The translations under genes were made by a program, and so were the position numbers. DNA of 5,164 bases from positions 1-5,164 of the forward strand of contig JBBQNR010000140.1 of assembly GCA_038330145.1 (NCBI GenBank). The letters are read 5' to 3'. Position 1 is the first letter of the stretch, and each line of letters starts with the position of its first letter. The notes beneath the pieces were generated by a model. The model saw only the letters and a program-made list of their open reading frames with translations, ran no database searches and was not told the origin of the DNA. Positions 1 through 5,077 of this stretch are shown here, one piece after another. This DNA comes from JBBQNR01 sp038330145. GTDB taxonomy: Bacteria; Actinomycetota; Thermoleophilia; Solirubrobacterales; JBBDJG01.

Positions 1-22
1 TCTGACAGGATTGCGAGCCGAT

Positions 23-490
23 TCAACCGTCGCCCCCGCGCCGTCGCAGCGTCGCCGTCATTCGCGCCCCGGTGGTGACGGCCCCCTCGGAGGCCGATGA
101 CACGAGCGCTGCGTACTTCGCCAGCACGCCACCCGTGTACCGGGGCGCCGGGGGCGTCCACGCCGCCCTCCGCCACGCGAGCTCGCCCCTGTCCACGACG
201 ACATCCAGGCGCCGGGCATCCACGTCGATGGTGATTTCGTACCCCTCCTCGGCGAGGGCGATCGGTCCACCGAGGGCCACCTCCGGCGCCACGTGCCCGA
301 TCTTCAGCCCGTGGGTGCCGCCGGTGAACCGACCGTCGGTGAGGAGCGCGACTTCGCCGCCGAGGCCCTCTCCACGAGCGCCGCCGTACCAACAGCATCT
401 CCTGCATCCCCGGTCCGCCGACCAGGTTCCCGTTGCGGATGACGACGTCATCTCCCGGACCGATGCGCTGCGCGCCCACCGCCTCATAAG
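23..490 (-). pseudogene. ilvD: Dihydroxy-acid dehydratase, C-terminal fragment with frameshifts
   Basis: IlvD is an Fe-S enzyme of branched-chain amino acid synthesis that dehydrates 2,3-dihydroxy acids to 2-keto acids. The long readable part (from about 385 down to the TGA at 25-23) has the family signature LLTDGRFTGGTHG, then GHVAPEVALGGPIAL, the ITIDVDARRLDV strand and the terminal WTPPAPRYTGGVLAKYA and SSASEGAV. Upstream, another frame reads QRIGPGDDVVIRNGN and GGPGMQEML, matching the family's PGDVVVIRYEGPKGGPGM block. The link TAALV lies in a third frame, so two small indels fall within about 30 bases near 385-420. Only about 150 of the usual 550-600 residues remain. Homology stops near 490, inside a short repeat also found at 5003-5017. 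The fragment lacks the N-terminal Fe-S ligands and cannot be functional unless the rest lies elsewhere. The family call is secure; biological decay versus sequencing error is open. Confidence 0.9.
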
Positions 491-501
491 GGTGCTTCAG
501 C
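487..501 (+). repeat. Short repeat A, copy 1 (TAAGGGTGCTTCAGC)
   Basis: These 15 bases recur exactly, in the same orientation, at 5003-5017. Related words are nearby: ATAAGC at 507-512 and 517-521, and CCATTAGGGTGC at 662-673 (compare CCATAAGGGTGC at 4989-5000). The copy sits exactly where ilvD similarity ends. Both copies are followed within 25 bases by CCGATCG (521-527 and 5023-5029). It could be the end of a small mobile element or an interspersed repeat of this genome. No transposase for it is visible. Confidence 0.6.
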
Positions 502-515
502 GCCCTATAAGCACC
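491..515. repeat. Hairpin at the ilvD breakpoint
   Basis: GGTGCTT (491-497) pairs perfectly with AAGCACC (509-515) around an 11-base loop. The left arm is part of repeat A. With only 7 bp and no T tract it is a weak terminator candidate. It is more likely part of the repeat structure. Confidence 0.45.
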
Positions 516-766
516 ATAAGCCGATCGCTCCTGAGCGTGGATCGGGCCGAAACGGGGCTGTGTAATACCGCATACCGGATTCGAAGCCCAACACCAAGAA
601 ACATCCCGGGCTGCCACCAACGGAGCGATTCGGGATACGTTGGGACGGATGGTACGGCCGGCCATTAGGGTGCCGCCGGATGACGTGAATAGGGGGTTGT
701 CCATCGGCACGCGTCGGGAGAACACTGCGGACAACAAATGCCATGGCGCCTCGGCGCCCGGTCTGT
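516..766. other. Intergenic stretch without a recognisable gene
   Basis: No frame on either strand gives a protein I recognise, and the reading frames that do stay open have unnatural Arg/Pro/Ser-rich composition. The stretch holds repeat B copy 1 (566-580), GGTACGGCCG (651-660, also at 5043-5052) and the degenerate repeat-A word at 662-673. I see no clear promoter. Confidence 0.5.
566..580 (+). repeat. Short repeat B, copy 1 (TACCGCATACCGGAT)
   Basis: These 15 bases recur exactly at 4894-4908. The word contains near-palindromic ATACCGGAT; in the second copy it is the left part of a longer imperfect palindrome. Repeats A and B therefore both occur on each side of the central 4.3 kb, in order A-B on the left and B-A on the right. 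Confidence 0.55.
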
Positions 767-776
767 GGAGGGAGGG
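767..776 (+). promoter_or_regulatory. Strong ribosome binding site for the GTG start at 782
   Basis: GGAGGGAGGG lies 5 bases before GTG at 782. It is the best Shine-Dalgarno match on the plus strand of this window. It argues that a real gene starts at 782 even though the frame soon breaks. Confidence 0.6.
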
Positions 777-781
777 TTACC

Positions 782-985
782 GTGCGACTTGGTCGCGTCA
801 CCCATGGCTTCGTGCTTGCGCTCACCCTGTCTGCGCTCGCTGCACCGCCTGTCCACGCCACCGGCGGGCTGTACGGGTGGAGCTCGTGTAACTGGGAAAA
901 CTCGACGACGGCGAGCAGGTCCTCGTCGACCAGTACGAGTTTGGATCGGGCTCGAGCTTTTGGGCCGACACCCTGACGGCACCAG
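782..985 (+). pseudogene. 5' remnant of a secreted protein, function unknown
   Basis: The GTG at 782 follows an excellent ribosome binding site. The first residues form a Sec-type signal peptide: a basic start (MRLGRVTHG), a hydrophobic core (FVLALTLSALAAP) and a plausible signal-peptidase site after VHA. The mature part begins TGGLYGWSSCN. The natural continuation appears to jump frame near 885-892, where another frame reads LGKLDDGEQVLVDQYEFG and then SGSSFWADTL. The gene then merges with the transposase remnant at about 985-995, so it seems to have been cut by that element. I do not recognise the family. The signal peptide and start are fairly well supported; the frame-jump reading is inference. 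Confidence 0.45.
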
Positions 986-994
986 GATCTCGCC

Positions 995-1440
995 TTCATG
1001 CTCGATCTGCGCGAGCGAGTCAGTGGTCGCATTCAGCTCAGGACCGATGCCGGGTTCCGTATCGCGGCTTCGTCGAGCGGGCATTCGGCGCCGACATCGA
1101 TTACGCCCAAGTCATCAAGGACTATGGCGTTCCGGCCTCGGAGGATGGTTCTCCCACCGCCCGCCGCTACAGCCCGAACAAGGTCAAGATCATCGAGACG
1201 CGGATCATCACCGGCGACGCTGACCCGAAGGGCACAGGACGACCAGCCACGTCGAGCGCATGAACCTGACGAGTCGGATGGAGCGGCGCTACGCGGCTTA
1301 CGAACGGATTCAGCAAGATGGTCGAGAACCTAGCGCACGCCGTTACTACTCAGTTCATGTTCTACAACTTCGCTCGCCCACATTCGTCACTCAGCGATCA
1401 CGTCTGGACGGTGTACGAGATGGCCCAGCTGCTGGACTAG
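995..1440 (+). pseudogene. IS1-type DDE transposase, C-terminal half, frameshifted
   Basis: Reading across frames gives a good match to the catalytic C-terminal half of IS1-type transposases: FMLDLRERVSGRIQLRTD, then FVERAFGADIDYAQ, YSPNKVKIIETRIITGD, VERMNLTSRMERR, RLTNGFSKMVENLAHAV, FMFYNFARPHSSL and finally DHVWTVYEMAQLLD with TAG at 1438-1440. RTD should hold the second catalytic Asp and VERMN the catalytic Glu, so two of the three DDE residues are visible. The N-terminal zinc-finger/HTH part and the first Asp are missing, so the 5' half is deleted. Frame changes fall near 1058, 1245 and 1290, and the usual TPAMAAG segment before DHVWT is also missing. I could not find IS1-type terminal inverted repeats. 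This is a dead element. Confidence 0.85.
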
Positions 1441-1463
1441 CCGTCTCGCGGCAGAATGTTGGG

Positions 1464-1988
1464 ATGGCAACCCTCCCGATGCCCACGCTGCACGACGGCA
1501 TCGTTACGCTCGATGCCCCCACGTCTACAGACGTCGATGCCGTCCTAGCCGGAGAGGATGACGAGCACGCCCGCCGCTTCGGTTGGTACCCCGCTCGCAG
1601 CACACGTGCGTCTGTGTCGCAGTCGATCCGGGGCTGGCGTCGTGAGTGGCGAGAGTCTGGGCCGACTCGTTGCTTCGCGATCCGGGAATCCGCATCTGGT
1701 CGGCTCGCCGGCGGCTGCGAACTGAGCATCGGCGCTACCGGTGAGGCACAGGTATCGTACTGGGTGTTCCCAGACTTCCGCGGTCGCGGCTATGCGTGGC
1801 GCGCGGTCGAGTTGGCGACTTCCTGGGCAACAACTCACCTTGCGATCCGGCGCTACGTCTTGGAGATCGAGCCAGACAACCTCGCGTCCCTCGGCGCCGC
1901 GCGCCATGCACGCTTCACTCAAACGGGAACCGCGCGGGATGACCAGGGCCGCGCGATGCTCATTTTCGAACGATGGGCTTCAGCGTGA
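1464..1988 (+). CDS. GNAT-family N-acetyltransferase (RimJ/RimL-like)
   Basis: A complete 174-residue protein of usual GNAT length, transferring an acetyl group from acetyl-CoA to an amine. The acetyl-CoA pyrophosphate loop (motif A) is clear at residues 96-115: QVSYWVFPDFRGRGYAWRAV, with R106-G107-R108-G109-Y110-A111 fitting the R-x-x-G-x-A signature. The following helix (ELATSWA) and the late motif NLASLGAARHARFTQTG at about 139-155 resemble the N-x-x-S...GF stretch of the RimJ/RimL group, suggesting a protein N-terminus, amino sugar or antibiotic substrate. The exact substrate cannot be read. ATG 1464 is chosen because it gives a full-length domain; ATG 1479 is an alternative. Neither has a good ribosome binding site. 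The frame is open back into the transposase remnant (to 1260), so an automatic caller may fuse the two. It is the only fully intact enzyme gene in the left half. Confidence 0.85.
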   Translation: MATLPMPTLHDGIVTLDAPTSTDVDAVLAGEDDEHARRFGWYPARSTRASVSQSIRGWRREWRESGPTRCFAIRESASGRLAGGCELSIGATGEAQVSYWVFPDFRGRGYAWRAVELATSWATTHLAIRRYVLEIEPDNLASLGAARHARFTQTGTARDDQGRAMLIFERWASA

Positions 1989-2011
1989 AGCCAACCGTCC
2001 AAACTAGACCA

Positions 2012-2194
2012 CTACCATCGAAGATGGCTTCTTGACAGTGTGCGAGCCCGACCGTCGTTCGCAAGAGCGCCGTGCACGATCGCGACGACGCGATCGTCAA
2101 GGCTGCGCCCGAGATGTTCCGCGACGTCGCTGGCCCAGTCCACGGCGCCGCCGAAGACTGTCACACGGCCGTGCGACCGGGGCTCACCATTGAC
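2012..2194 (-). pseudogene. Coding-like fragment, possibly SSB-like, uncertain
   Basis: On the minus strand this stretch reads GRVTVFGGAVDWASDVAEHL followed by GRSLDDRVVAIVHGAL. That resembles the central OB-fold part of single-stranded DNA-binding proteins, where a V-x-x-F/W strand is followed by A-E-x-V/L-x-x-L, then GDRVVVxGxL. There is no credible start or ribosome binding site, and the frame stops at 2012-2014, well short of a complete SSB. The opposite strand is also open with similar third-position GC, so composition does not decide. Treat it as a possible remnant of low certainty. If wrong, 1989-2196 is simply intergenic. Confidence 0.25.
2015..2027 (+). terminator. Weak hairpin downstream of the acetyltransferase
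   Basis: CCATC (2015-2019) and GATGG (2023-2027) form a 5-bp stem with a GAA loop. It is followed by CTTCTT, a poor T-rich tail. It is 26 bases past the acetyltransferase stop. The short stem makes this only a possible terminator. Confidence 0.25.
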
Positions 2195-2196
2195 GC

Positions 2197-2609
2197 ATGG
2201 ACCGATCGATCCGCGCCCGCGTTGCGCTGTGCGTGCTCGCCGGCGCGCTCTCAATCACCGGGTGTGGCGCAGCCGGGCTCACCACCGCCGAGCCCACGGG
2301 CGGCCGCTCCCTGGAGCCGGTGGAGCAGTTCCCGGAGCTCAATTACGCCGTCGAGGAGCAGCGCCTGGCCGGCCATCTCGACGCGCTGGAGACGATCGCG
2401 GGCGAGCACGGTGGGGTGCGGACGGTGGGGACACCGGGCTACGAGGCATCGGTCGACTACGTCGCCGGGCAGCTCCGCGCGCTCGGCTTCGAGGTCGAGA
2501 CCCCGGAGGTCGAGATCACCACCTTTCGCGAGACGGAGGCGGGCCGCGGGTGGTGATGCTGGGCGGCCAGCTTCGACGGGCCGCCTTCCACGCCCGGGGC
2601 ATCCTCTAG
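2197..2609 (+). pseudogene. Lipoprotein M28-type aminopeptidase, N-terminal fragment
   Basis: The ATG at 2197 begins a lipoprotein signal peptide: basic MDRSIRAR, hydrophobic ALCVLAGALS, and lipobox I20-T21-G22-C23, so the intact protein would be anchored to the outer face of the membrane. Residues 55-112 (RLAGHLDALETIA, VRTVGTPGYEASVDYVAGQL, LGFEVETPEVEITTF) match the N-terminal segment of secreted M28 zinc aminopeptidases, including those with an inserted PA domain. The frame stops at 2554-2556. Another frame continues with VVMLGG and AAFHARGIL, interrupted by SFDG in the third frame, resembling the next part of the same family. Everything after about 2609, including all zinc ligands and the catalytic Glu, is absent. 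A product of about 119 residues could be made but would not be a peptidase. The start has no good ribosome binding site. Confidence 0.72.
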
Positions 2610-2632
2610 CCAGAGCGGTCCGCGAGCACATG

Positions 2633-2665
2633 CCGATGGCCCCGGCGGGATGCCGGGGCCATCGG
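2633..2665. terminator. Perfect 14-bp GC-rich hairpin between convergent remnants
   Basis: CCGATGGCCCCGGC (2633-2646) and its exact reverse complement (2652-2665) enclose the 5-base loop GGGAT. It lies between the end of the plus-strand peptidase remnant (about 2609) and the stop of the minus-strand remnant (2685). A bidirectional terminator is the natural reading. No T tract follows on either side, as is common in high-GC bacteria. Its perfect pairing contrasts with the damaged genes around it. Confidence 0.65.
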
Positions 2666-2684
2666 TCCATTTGCGGGGTGGGGG

Positions 2685-2987
2685 TCAGATGCAGCCGATA
2701 CCGATGCCGCCCACCTGTCGAGCGTCAAGGCCGGCTGCCAGGCGCAAATGCGGGCCGACCAGGCGCCGATGGTCACCGAGCCGGTCGCGACCGCGTCGAC
2801 CATCGTGTCGTTGTCGTGGCTGTTGACCACCGCGACGCTGGGGCGGGATCCACGCGTCGACCGAAGCGGTAGTGAGCTGCGCGTTGCTCTGCAGGCCGAG
2901 CGTCTTCTCGCTGGGGGTGGACACGATCTTCGGTGTGCCCGCGTGGGAGTCGAACGGGGAGGCCGGCGAGAAGGGGCCGTGGAGTGG
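2685..2987 (-). pseudogene. C-terminal remnant of an unrecognised protein, frameshifted
   Basis: Three minus-strand frames in turn look like one protein. First comes PFSPASPFDSHAGTPKIVST and EKTLGLQSNAQLTTASVDAW (about 2975-2850), then SVAVVNSHDNDTMVDAVATG and SVTIGAWSARICAW (about 2843-2740), then AAGLDARQVGGIGIGCI ending in TGA at 2687-2685. Composition is protein-like and codon third positions are GC-rich in each piece. Frame changes would lie near 2842 and 2738. No start codon precedes the first piece; it opens directly behind the stop of the hydrolase at 2990, so its 5' end is missing. I do not recognise a family; Cys-containing, Gly/Ala/Ser-rich text suggests an exported protein, but that is a guess. 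The hairpin at 2633-2665 fits as its terminator. Confidence 0.45.
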
Positions 2988-2989
2988 CT

Positions 2990-3638
2990 TTAGCCCTGGA
3001 CCTCCGTCCGCATCAGCTGGCGGAGGGCGTCCATGGCATCGGGTATCTCGCCGCCATGGGAGAAGAGCACGCGCTCGTAGTGCAGTTCGGCGACCCGCTG
3101 CAGGCTCCGTTCGGCCAGCTCGGCATCCTGCGTGACGCTGCTGGTGAGCGCGTCAGCGTTCCAGCCAGTGTGCCCACGAGGTCGCCCGCGAACAGCAGTG
3201 ATGCCTCCTCGTGGACGAGACTGCAATGACCCGGCGTGTGGCCCGGCGTCTCGAGCACGTGCAGCCCGCGCACACGACCTCCTTCCGCCAACGTCTGCCA
3301 TTGCCCGGCGAAGGGGATCGGGGCCTGGTCCTCGGCGCCGGCCCAAACCGATGCCCCAGCCGCCCTCGACGTCACGCCGGGCAATCCCCAATGTGGTCAA
3401 CGTGCGCGTGGGTTAGCACGATATCGGTGACGTCGCTCCACACCGCGCCGATTCGCTCCAGCCCACCCGCGATGAGGTCATCACTGCCCTCCAGGCAGGT
3501 GTCGATGAGGACCACGCCCGTGGGATGGGCAACCAGGAAGCAGCGCACGTCGAAGCTCAACGGGTCCGGGCCGGCCACCCCGGCCGGCAGGCGAACGTCC
3601 ATTACCACCGCTTCGACGGCGCCAACTCCTGCACTCAC
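2990..3638 (-). pseudogene. Metallo-beta-lactamase-fold hydrolase, split over three frames
   Basis: Members of this fold are usually binuclear zinc hydrolases of esters, thioesters, lactones or beta-lactams. GTG 3638 is supported by AGGAGG 7 bases upstream. Frame 1 carries THAHVDHIG at residues 76-84, the H-x-H-x-D-H metal motif, then meets TGA near 3373. The next frame, joined near 3390, continues LPGVTSRAAGASVWAGAED, VLETPGHTPGHCSL (His ligand) and LLFAGDLVG (bridging Asp). A second shift near 3155 leads to NADALTSSVTQDAELAERSL, ERVLFSHGGEIP (last His ligand) and the TAA at 2992-2990. Joined, the protein is about 215 residues, normal for a stand-alone glyoxalase II/lactonase-like enzyme, with every ligand motif kept. 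Loss is therefore recent, or the two shifts are sequencing errors. It is 25 bases downstream of the membrane-protein gene and probably cotranscribed. The substrate is unknown. Confidence 0.88.
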
Positions 3639-3645
3639 GGTCGAG

Positions 3646-3651
3646 CCTCCT
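3646..3651 (-). promoter_or_regulatory. Ribosome binding site of the hydrolase gene
   Basis: AGGAGG on the minus strand stands 7 bases before GTG 3638. A perfect Shine-Dalgarno sequence decides this non-ATG start. Confidence 0.75.
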
Positions 3652-3663
3652 GCCAGGGCCAGA

Positions 3664-4059
3664 TCAGCGGCTGAGAGCTGCCCTTACCGCGAAAGCGAGC
3701 GCTACCAGCCCGCCAGCCATCACGGCGACCGCAGCCGTCACATCGACGACCGAGTGGGGATTGAGGATCTGCTGGATCGCGTGGGGGCCGTCGCCGGCCA
3801 GCGCGATCAGGGAGAAGGCGGCCGCCAGCCACGCGGTCCAGTGCTGGTGGGTCGTGGCCATCACGGCCGCGACGACCAGGCCGACGCCACTGAGGATGAC
3901 CAGCGGTATCGTGATCGAGCCGTTCTCGAGGTAGATCACCAGGGCCAGTAGTCCCAGCAGGATGGCGTACACCGCCGTCGCCATGGCGCTCGCCCTCAGA
4001 AGCGACGCCTGCCTGCCGCTCGCTCCGATCCCGTCCTGCTCCACATTTCCCATCGCCAT
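3664..4059 (-). CDS. Small membrane protein with four predicted helices
   Basis: A 131-residue protein of unknown family and role. ATG 4059 is chosen because GGGAG (4066-4070) lies 6 bases upstream; the frame is open further upstream to 4257, but that stretch is Arg-rich and overlaps the divergent regulator. ATG 4053 is a second option. After a polar N-terminus (residues 1-22) come four likely membrane segments: about 24-44 (MATAVYAILLGLLALVIYL), 49-68 (ITIPLVILSGVGLVVAAVMA), 74-88 (WTAWLAAAFSLIALA) and 104-126 (VVDVTAAVAVMAGGLVALAF). A His-rich turn THQHW sits between helices 2 and 3, and DGPHAIQQILNPHS between 3 and 4. It is the first gene of a two-gene unit with the hydrolase and is divergent from the TetR-family gene, which probably represses it. 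The frame is intact. Confidence 0.82.
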   Translation of the reverse strand: MAMGNVEQDGIGASGRQASLLRASAMATAVYAILLGLLALVIYLENGSITIPLVILSGVGLVVAAVMATTHQHWTAWLAAAFSLIALAGDGPHAIQQILNPHSVVDVTAAVAVMAGGLVALAFAVRAALSR

Positions 4060-4075
4060 CAAGAACTCCCTATTA

Positions 4076-4100
4076 TTAGCTGCATAGATTCTGCAGCGAA
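4076..4100. promoter_or_regulatory. Palindromic candidate operator for the TetR-family regulator
   Basis: GCTGCA (4079-4084) and TGCAGC (4092-4097) are perfect inverted arms around a 7-base spacer. Symmetry extends to TT (4076-4077) and AA (4099-4100) outside one mismatch. It lies in the 58-base gap between the divergent membrane-protein and tetR-type genes. On the minus strand it overlaps a TAATAAT (4078-4072) that could be the -10 box of the membrane-protein gene. A repressor bound here would block both directions. Confidence 0.6.
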
Positions 4101-4117
4101 TGGCATGATGGACTGCG

Positions 4118-4747
4118 ATTACGACGACTGTCAATAAGCGACCGTATCGATCCACGACCCGCGAGCACCGCGCCCGGACGACCCGGCTCCGGATCCTGGC
4201 TGCGGCCACCAGGCTCTTCGTCGAGCCAGGGTACGCCGCGACGAGCATTGCCGACATCGCCGCCGCGGCGGGCGTGGCGAGCCGAACAATCTACCTCGGC
4301 TTCCCGACGAAACGGGCGCTCCTGGATGGGGCGATCGGCCTCGCCCTTGGCGGCGATGACGCCACGGTAGCCGTCCGGGACCGCGACTGGTTCCGACAGA
4401 CGCTGGAGGCGCCCGGACCCGAGATCCCAACGCTCTTCGCCCGGTTCACCACGGCGCTGCACGTTCGCATCGCGGCACTTTTGGAGGCCGCCGAGGCCGC
4501 GGCGTCCGCGGATCTCGAGGTTGCTGAGCGCCGCGACCGGGGGCGGCAGCATCGAAAAGCCGATCTGCGACGGGTGGCAGCGGCCTTTGCGGCGAAGACG
4601 GGCGCGGACGTCGACTACGTCACGGACCTGCTCTACACGCTCGGATCGTCCAGCGTCTACGCGCTCCTCGTCTTCCAATGCGGGTGGACGCCGGAGCGAT
4701 ACGAGGCGTGGCTGCGGGCAACCCTGGAAGCCGCCCTGCCGGGGTGA
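4118..4747 (+). CDS. TetR-family transcriptional regulator, start codon unclear
   Basis: The frame is open from 4109 to the TGA at 4745-4747. Read from ATT 4118 it gives 209 residues, usual for the family: a basic N-terminus (TTTVNKRPYRSTTREH), helix 1 RTTRLRILAAATRLFVEPGY, then the helix-turn-helix at about residues 42-63 (TSIADIAAAAGVASRTIYLGF) followed by PTKRALLDG. The C-terminal ligand/dimer domain (about 80-209) is helical, Ala/Leu/Arg-rich, ending VFQCGWTPERYEAWLRATLE. No ATG, GTG or TTG occurs in frame before GTG 4274, which is residue 53 inside the HTH and would destroy DNA binding. The true start is therefore ATT 4118, or an indel hides it; ATGATG at 4105-4110 lies in another frame and stops after 10 codons (TAA 4135-4137). 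It likely represses the divergent membrane-protein/hydrolase unit and itself through the palindrome at 4076-4100. The ligand is unknown. Confidence 0.88.
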   Translation: MTTTVNKRPYRSTTREHRARTTRLRILAAATRLFVEPGYAATSIADIAAAAGVASRTIYLGFPTKRALLDGAIGLALGGDDATVAVRDRDWFRQTLEAPGPEIPTLFARFTTALHVRIAALLEAAEAAASADLEVAERRDRGRQHRKADLRRVAAAFAAKTGADVDYVTDLLYTLGSSSVYALLVFQCGWTPERYEAWLRATLEAALPG

Positions 4748-4809
4748 CTGCCTCGACGCTGCGGCTCAGCTCTGCAAGTCAAGGCGCGATGGTTATCAAG
4801 TGGTGTTCA

Positions 4810-4828
4810 GGGGTCAGGTACGGGGTCA
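4810..4828 (+). repeat. Direct repeat GGGGTCA, 12-base period
   Basis: GGGGTCA at 4810-4816 and again at 4822-4828, separated by GGTAC. Two units are too few for an array. G-rich words of this kind are common in intergenic repeats linked to REP-type elements, but no such transposase is present here. Confidence 0.35.
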
Positions 4829-4893
4829 ACCGCGTGGGAAGCAGGCAGAAGCGCGCCTATTCCGCGCGACATGCGGCTGGTGCTGAAGACTGG

Positions 4894-4916
4894 TACCGCA
4901 TACCGGATGCGCGGTA
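4894..4916. repeat. Short repeat B, copy 2, inside an imperfect palindrome
   Basis: Bases 4894-4908 (TACCGCATACCGGAT) equal 566-580. Here they extend to a nested dyad: outer arms TACCGC (4894-4899) and GCGGTA (4911-4916), inner arms GCAT (4898-4901) and ATGC (4907-4910). It could be a protein-binding site or a repeat end. Confidence 0.55.
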
Positions 4917-4990
4917 TTTCCGTGTCATGCGTGCCAAACTGGGTCGATTGAGCATGTTTGAGTCGCGATGGGTCGCATGGTGCGATGCCA

Positions 4991-5017
4991 TAAGGGTGCT
5001 AGTAAGGGTGCTTCAGC
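4991..5017 (+). repeat. Short repeat A, copy 2, with a tandem partial copy
   Basis: TAAGGGTGCT at 4991-5000 is followed two bases later by TAAGGGTGCTTCAGC at 5003-5017, the latter identical to 487-501. CCGATCG (5023-5029) and GGTACGGCCG (5043-5052) follow in the same order as in the left copy (521-527 and 651-660), though at different spacing. Confidence 0.6.
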
Positions 5018-5077
5018 CCCTTCCGATCGACTCGCCCCGCTTGGTACGGCCGCCACGGCGTTGCCATACCGGAGGTT

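Larger units (their letters stand above)
4748..5077. other. Repeat-bearing stretch without a convincing gene
   Basis: Open frames on the plus strand here have Arg/Ser-rich, unnatural composition and no ribosome binding site. I see no tRNA and no strong terminator behind the TetR-family gene. The stretch carries GGGGTCA twice at 12-base spacing (4810-4816 and 4822-4828), repeat B copy 2, and two repeat-A words. Confidence 0.5.

Noticed and set aside
485..521. Possible CRISPR-like or tandem array from repeated ATAAG words
   Set aside because: The units are under 10 bases, irregularly spaced and degenerate; there are no spacers or cas genes.
72..668. Long plus-strand open frame opposite ilvD
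   Set aside because: It is the complement of clear ilvD coding sequence and has Pro/Ser/Arg-rich text without a ribosome binding site or family.
505..1084. Minus-strand open frames opposite the signal-peptide and transposase remnants
   Set aside because: Arg/Pro-rich composition, no start signal, and the other strand has recognisable motifs.
2032..2060. TTGACA at 2032-2037 as a promoter -35 box for the lipoprotein gene
   Set aside because: The sequence 17 bases downstream (TCGTTC) is not a -10 box, and the distance to the ATG at 2197 is long. A lone hexamer is not enough.
2072..2872. Long plus-strand frame spanning the peptidase fragment
   Set aside because: Outside a short natural-looking start it is Arg/Ser/Pro-rich, and the lipobox and M28 text lie in another frame.
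3132..3951. Plus-strand open frames opposite the hydrolase and membrane-protein genes
   Set aside because: They are complements of genes with clear motifs, start signals and membrane segments.
4076..4678. Minus-strand frames opposite the TetR-family gene
   Set aside because: No family resemblance and Arg/Gly-rich text; the plus strand has a clear HTH.
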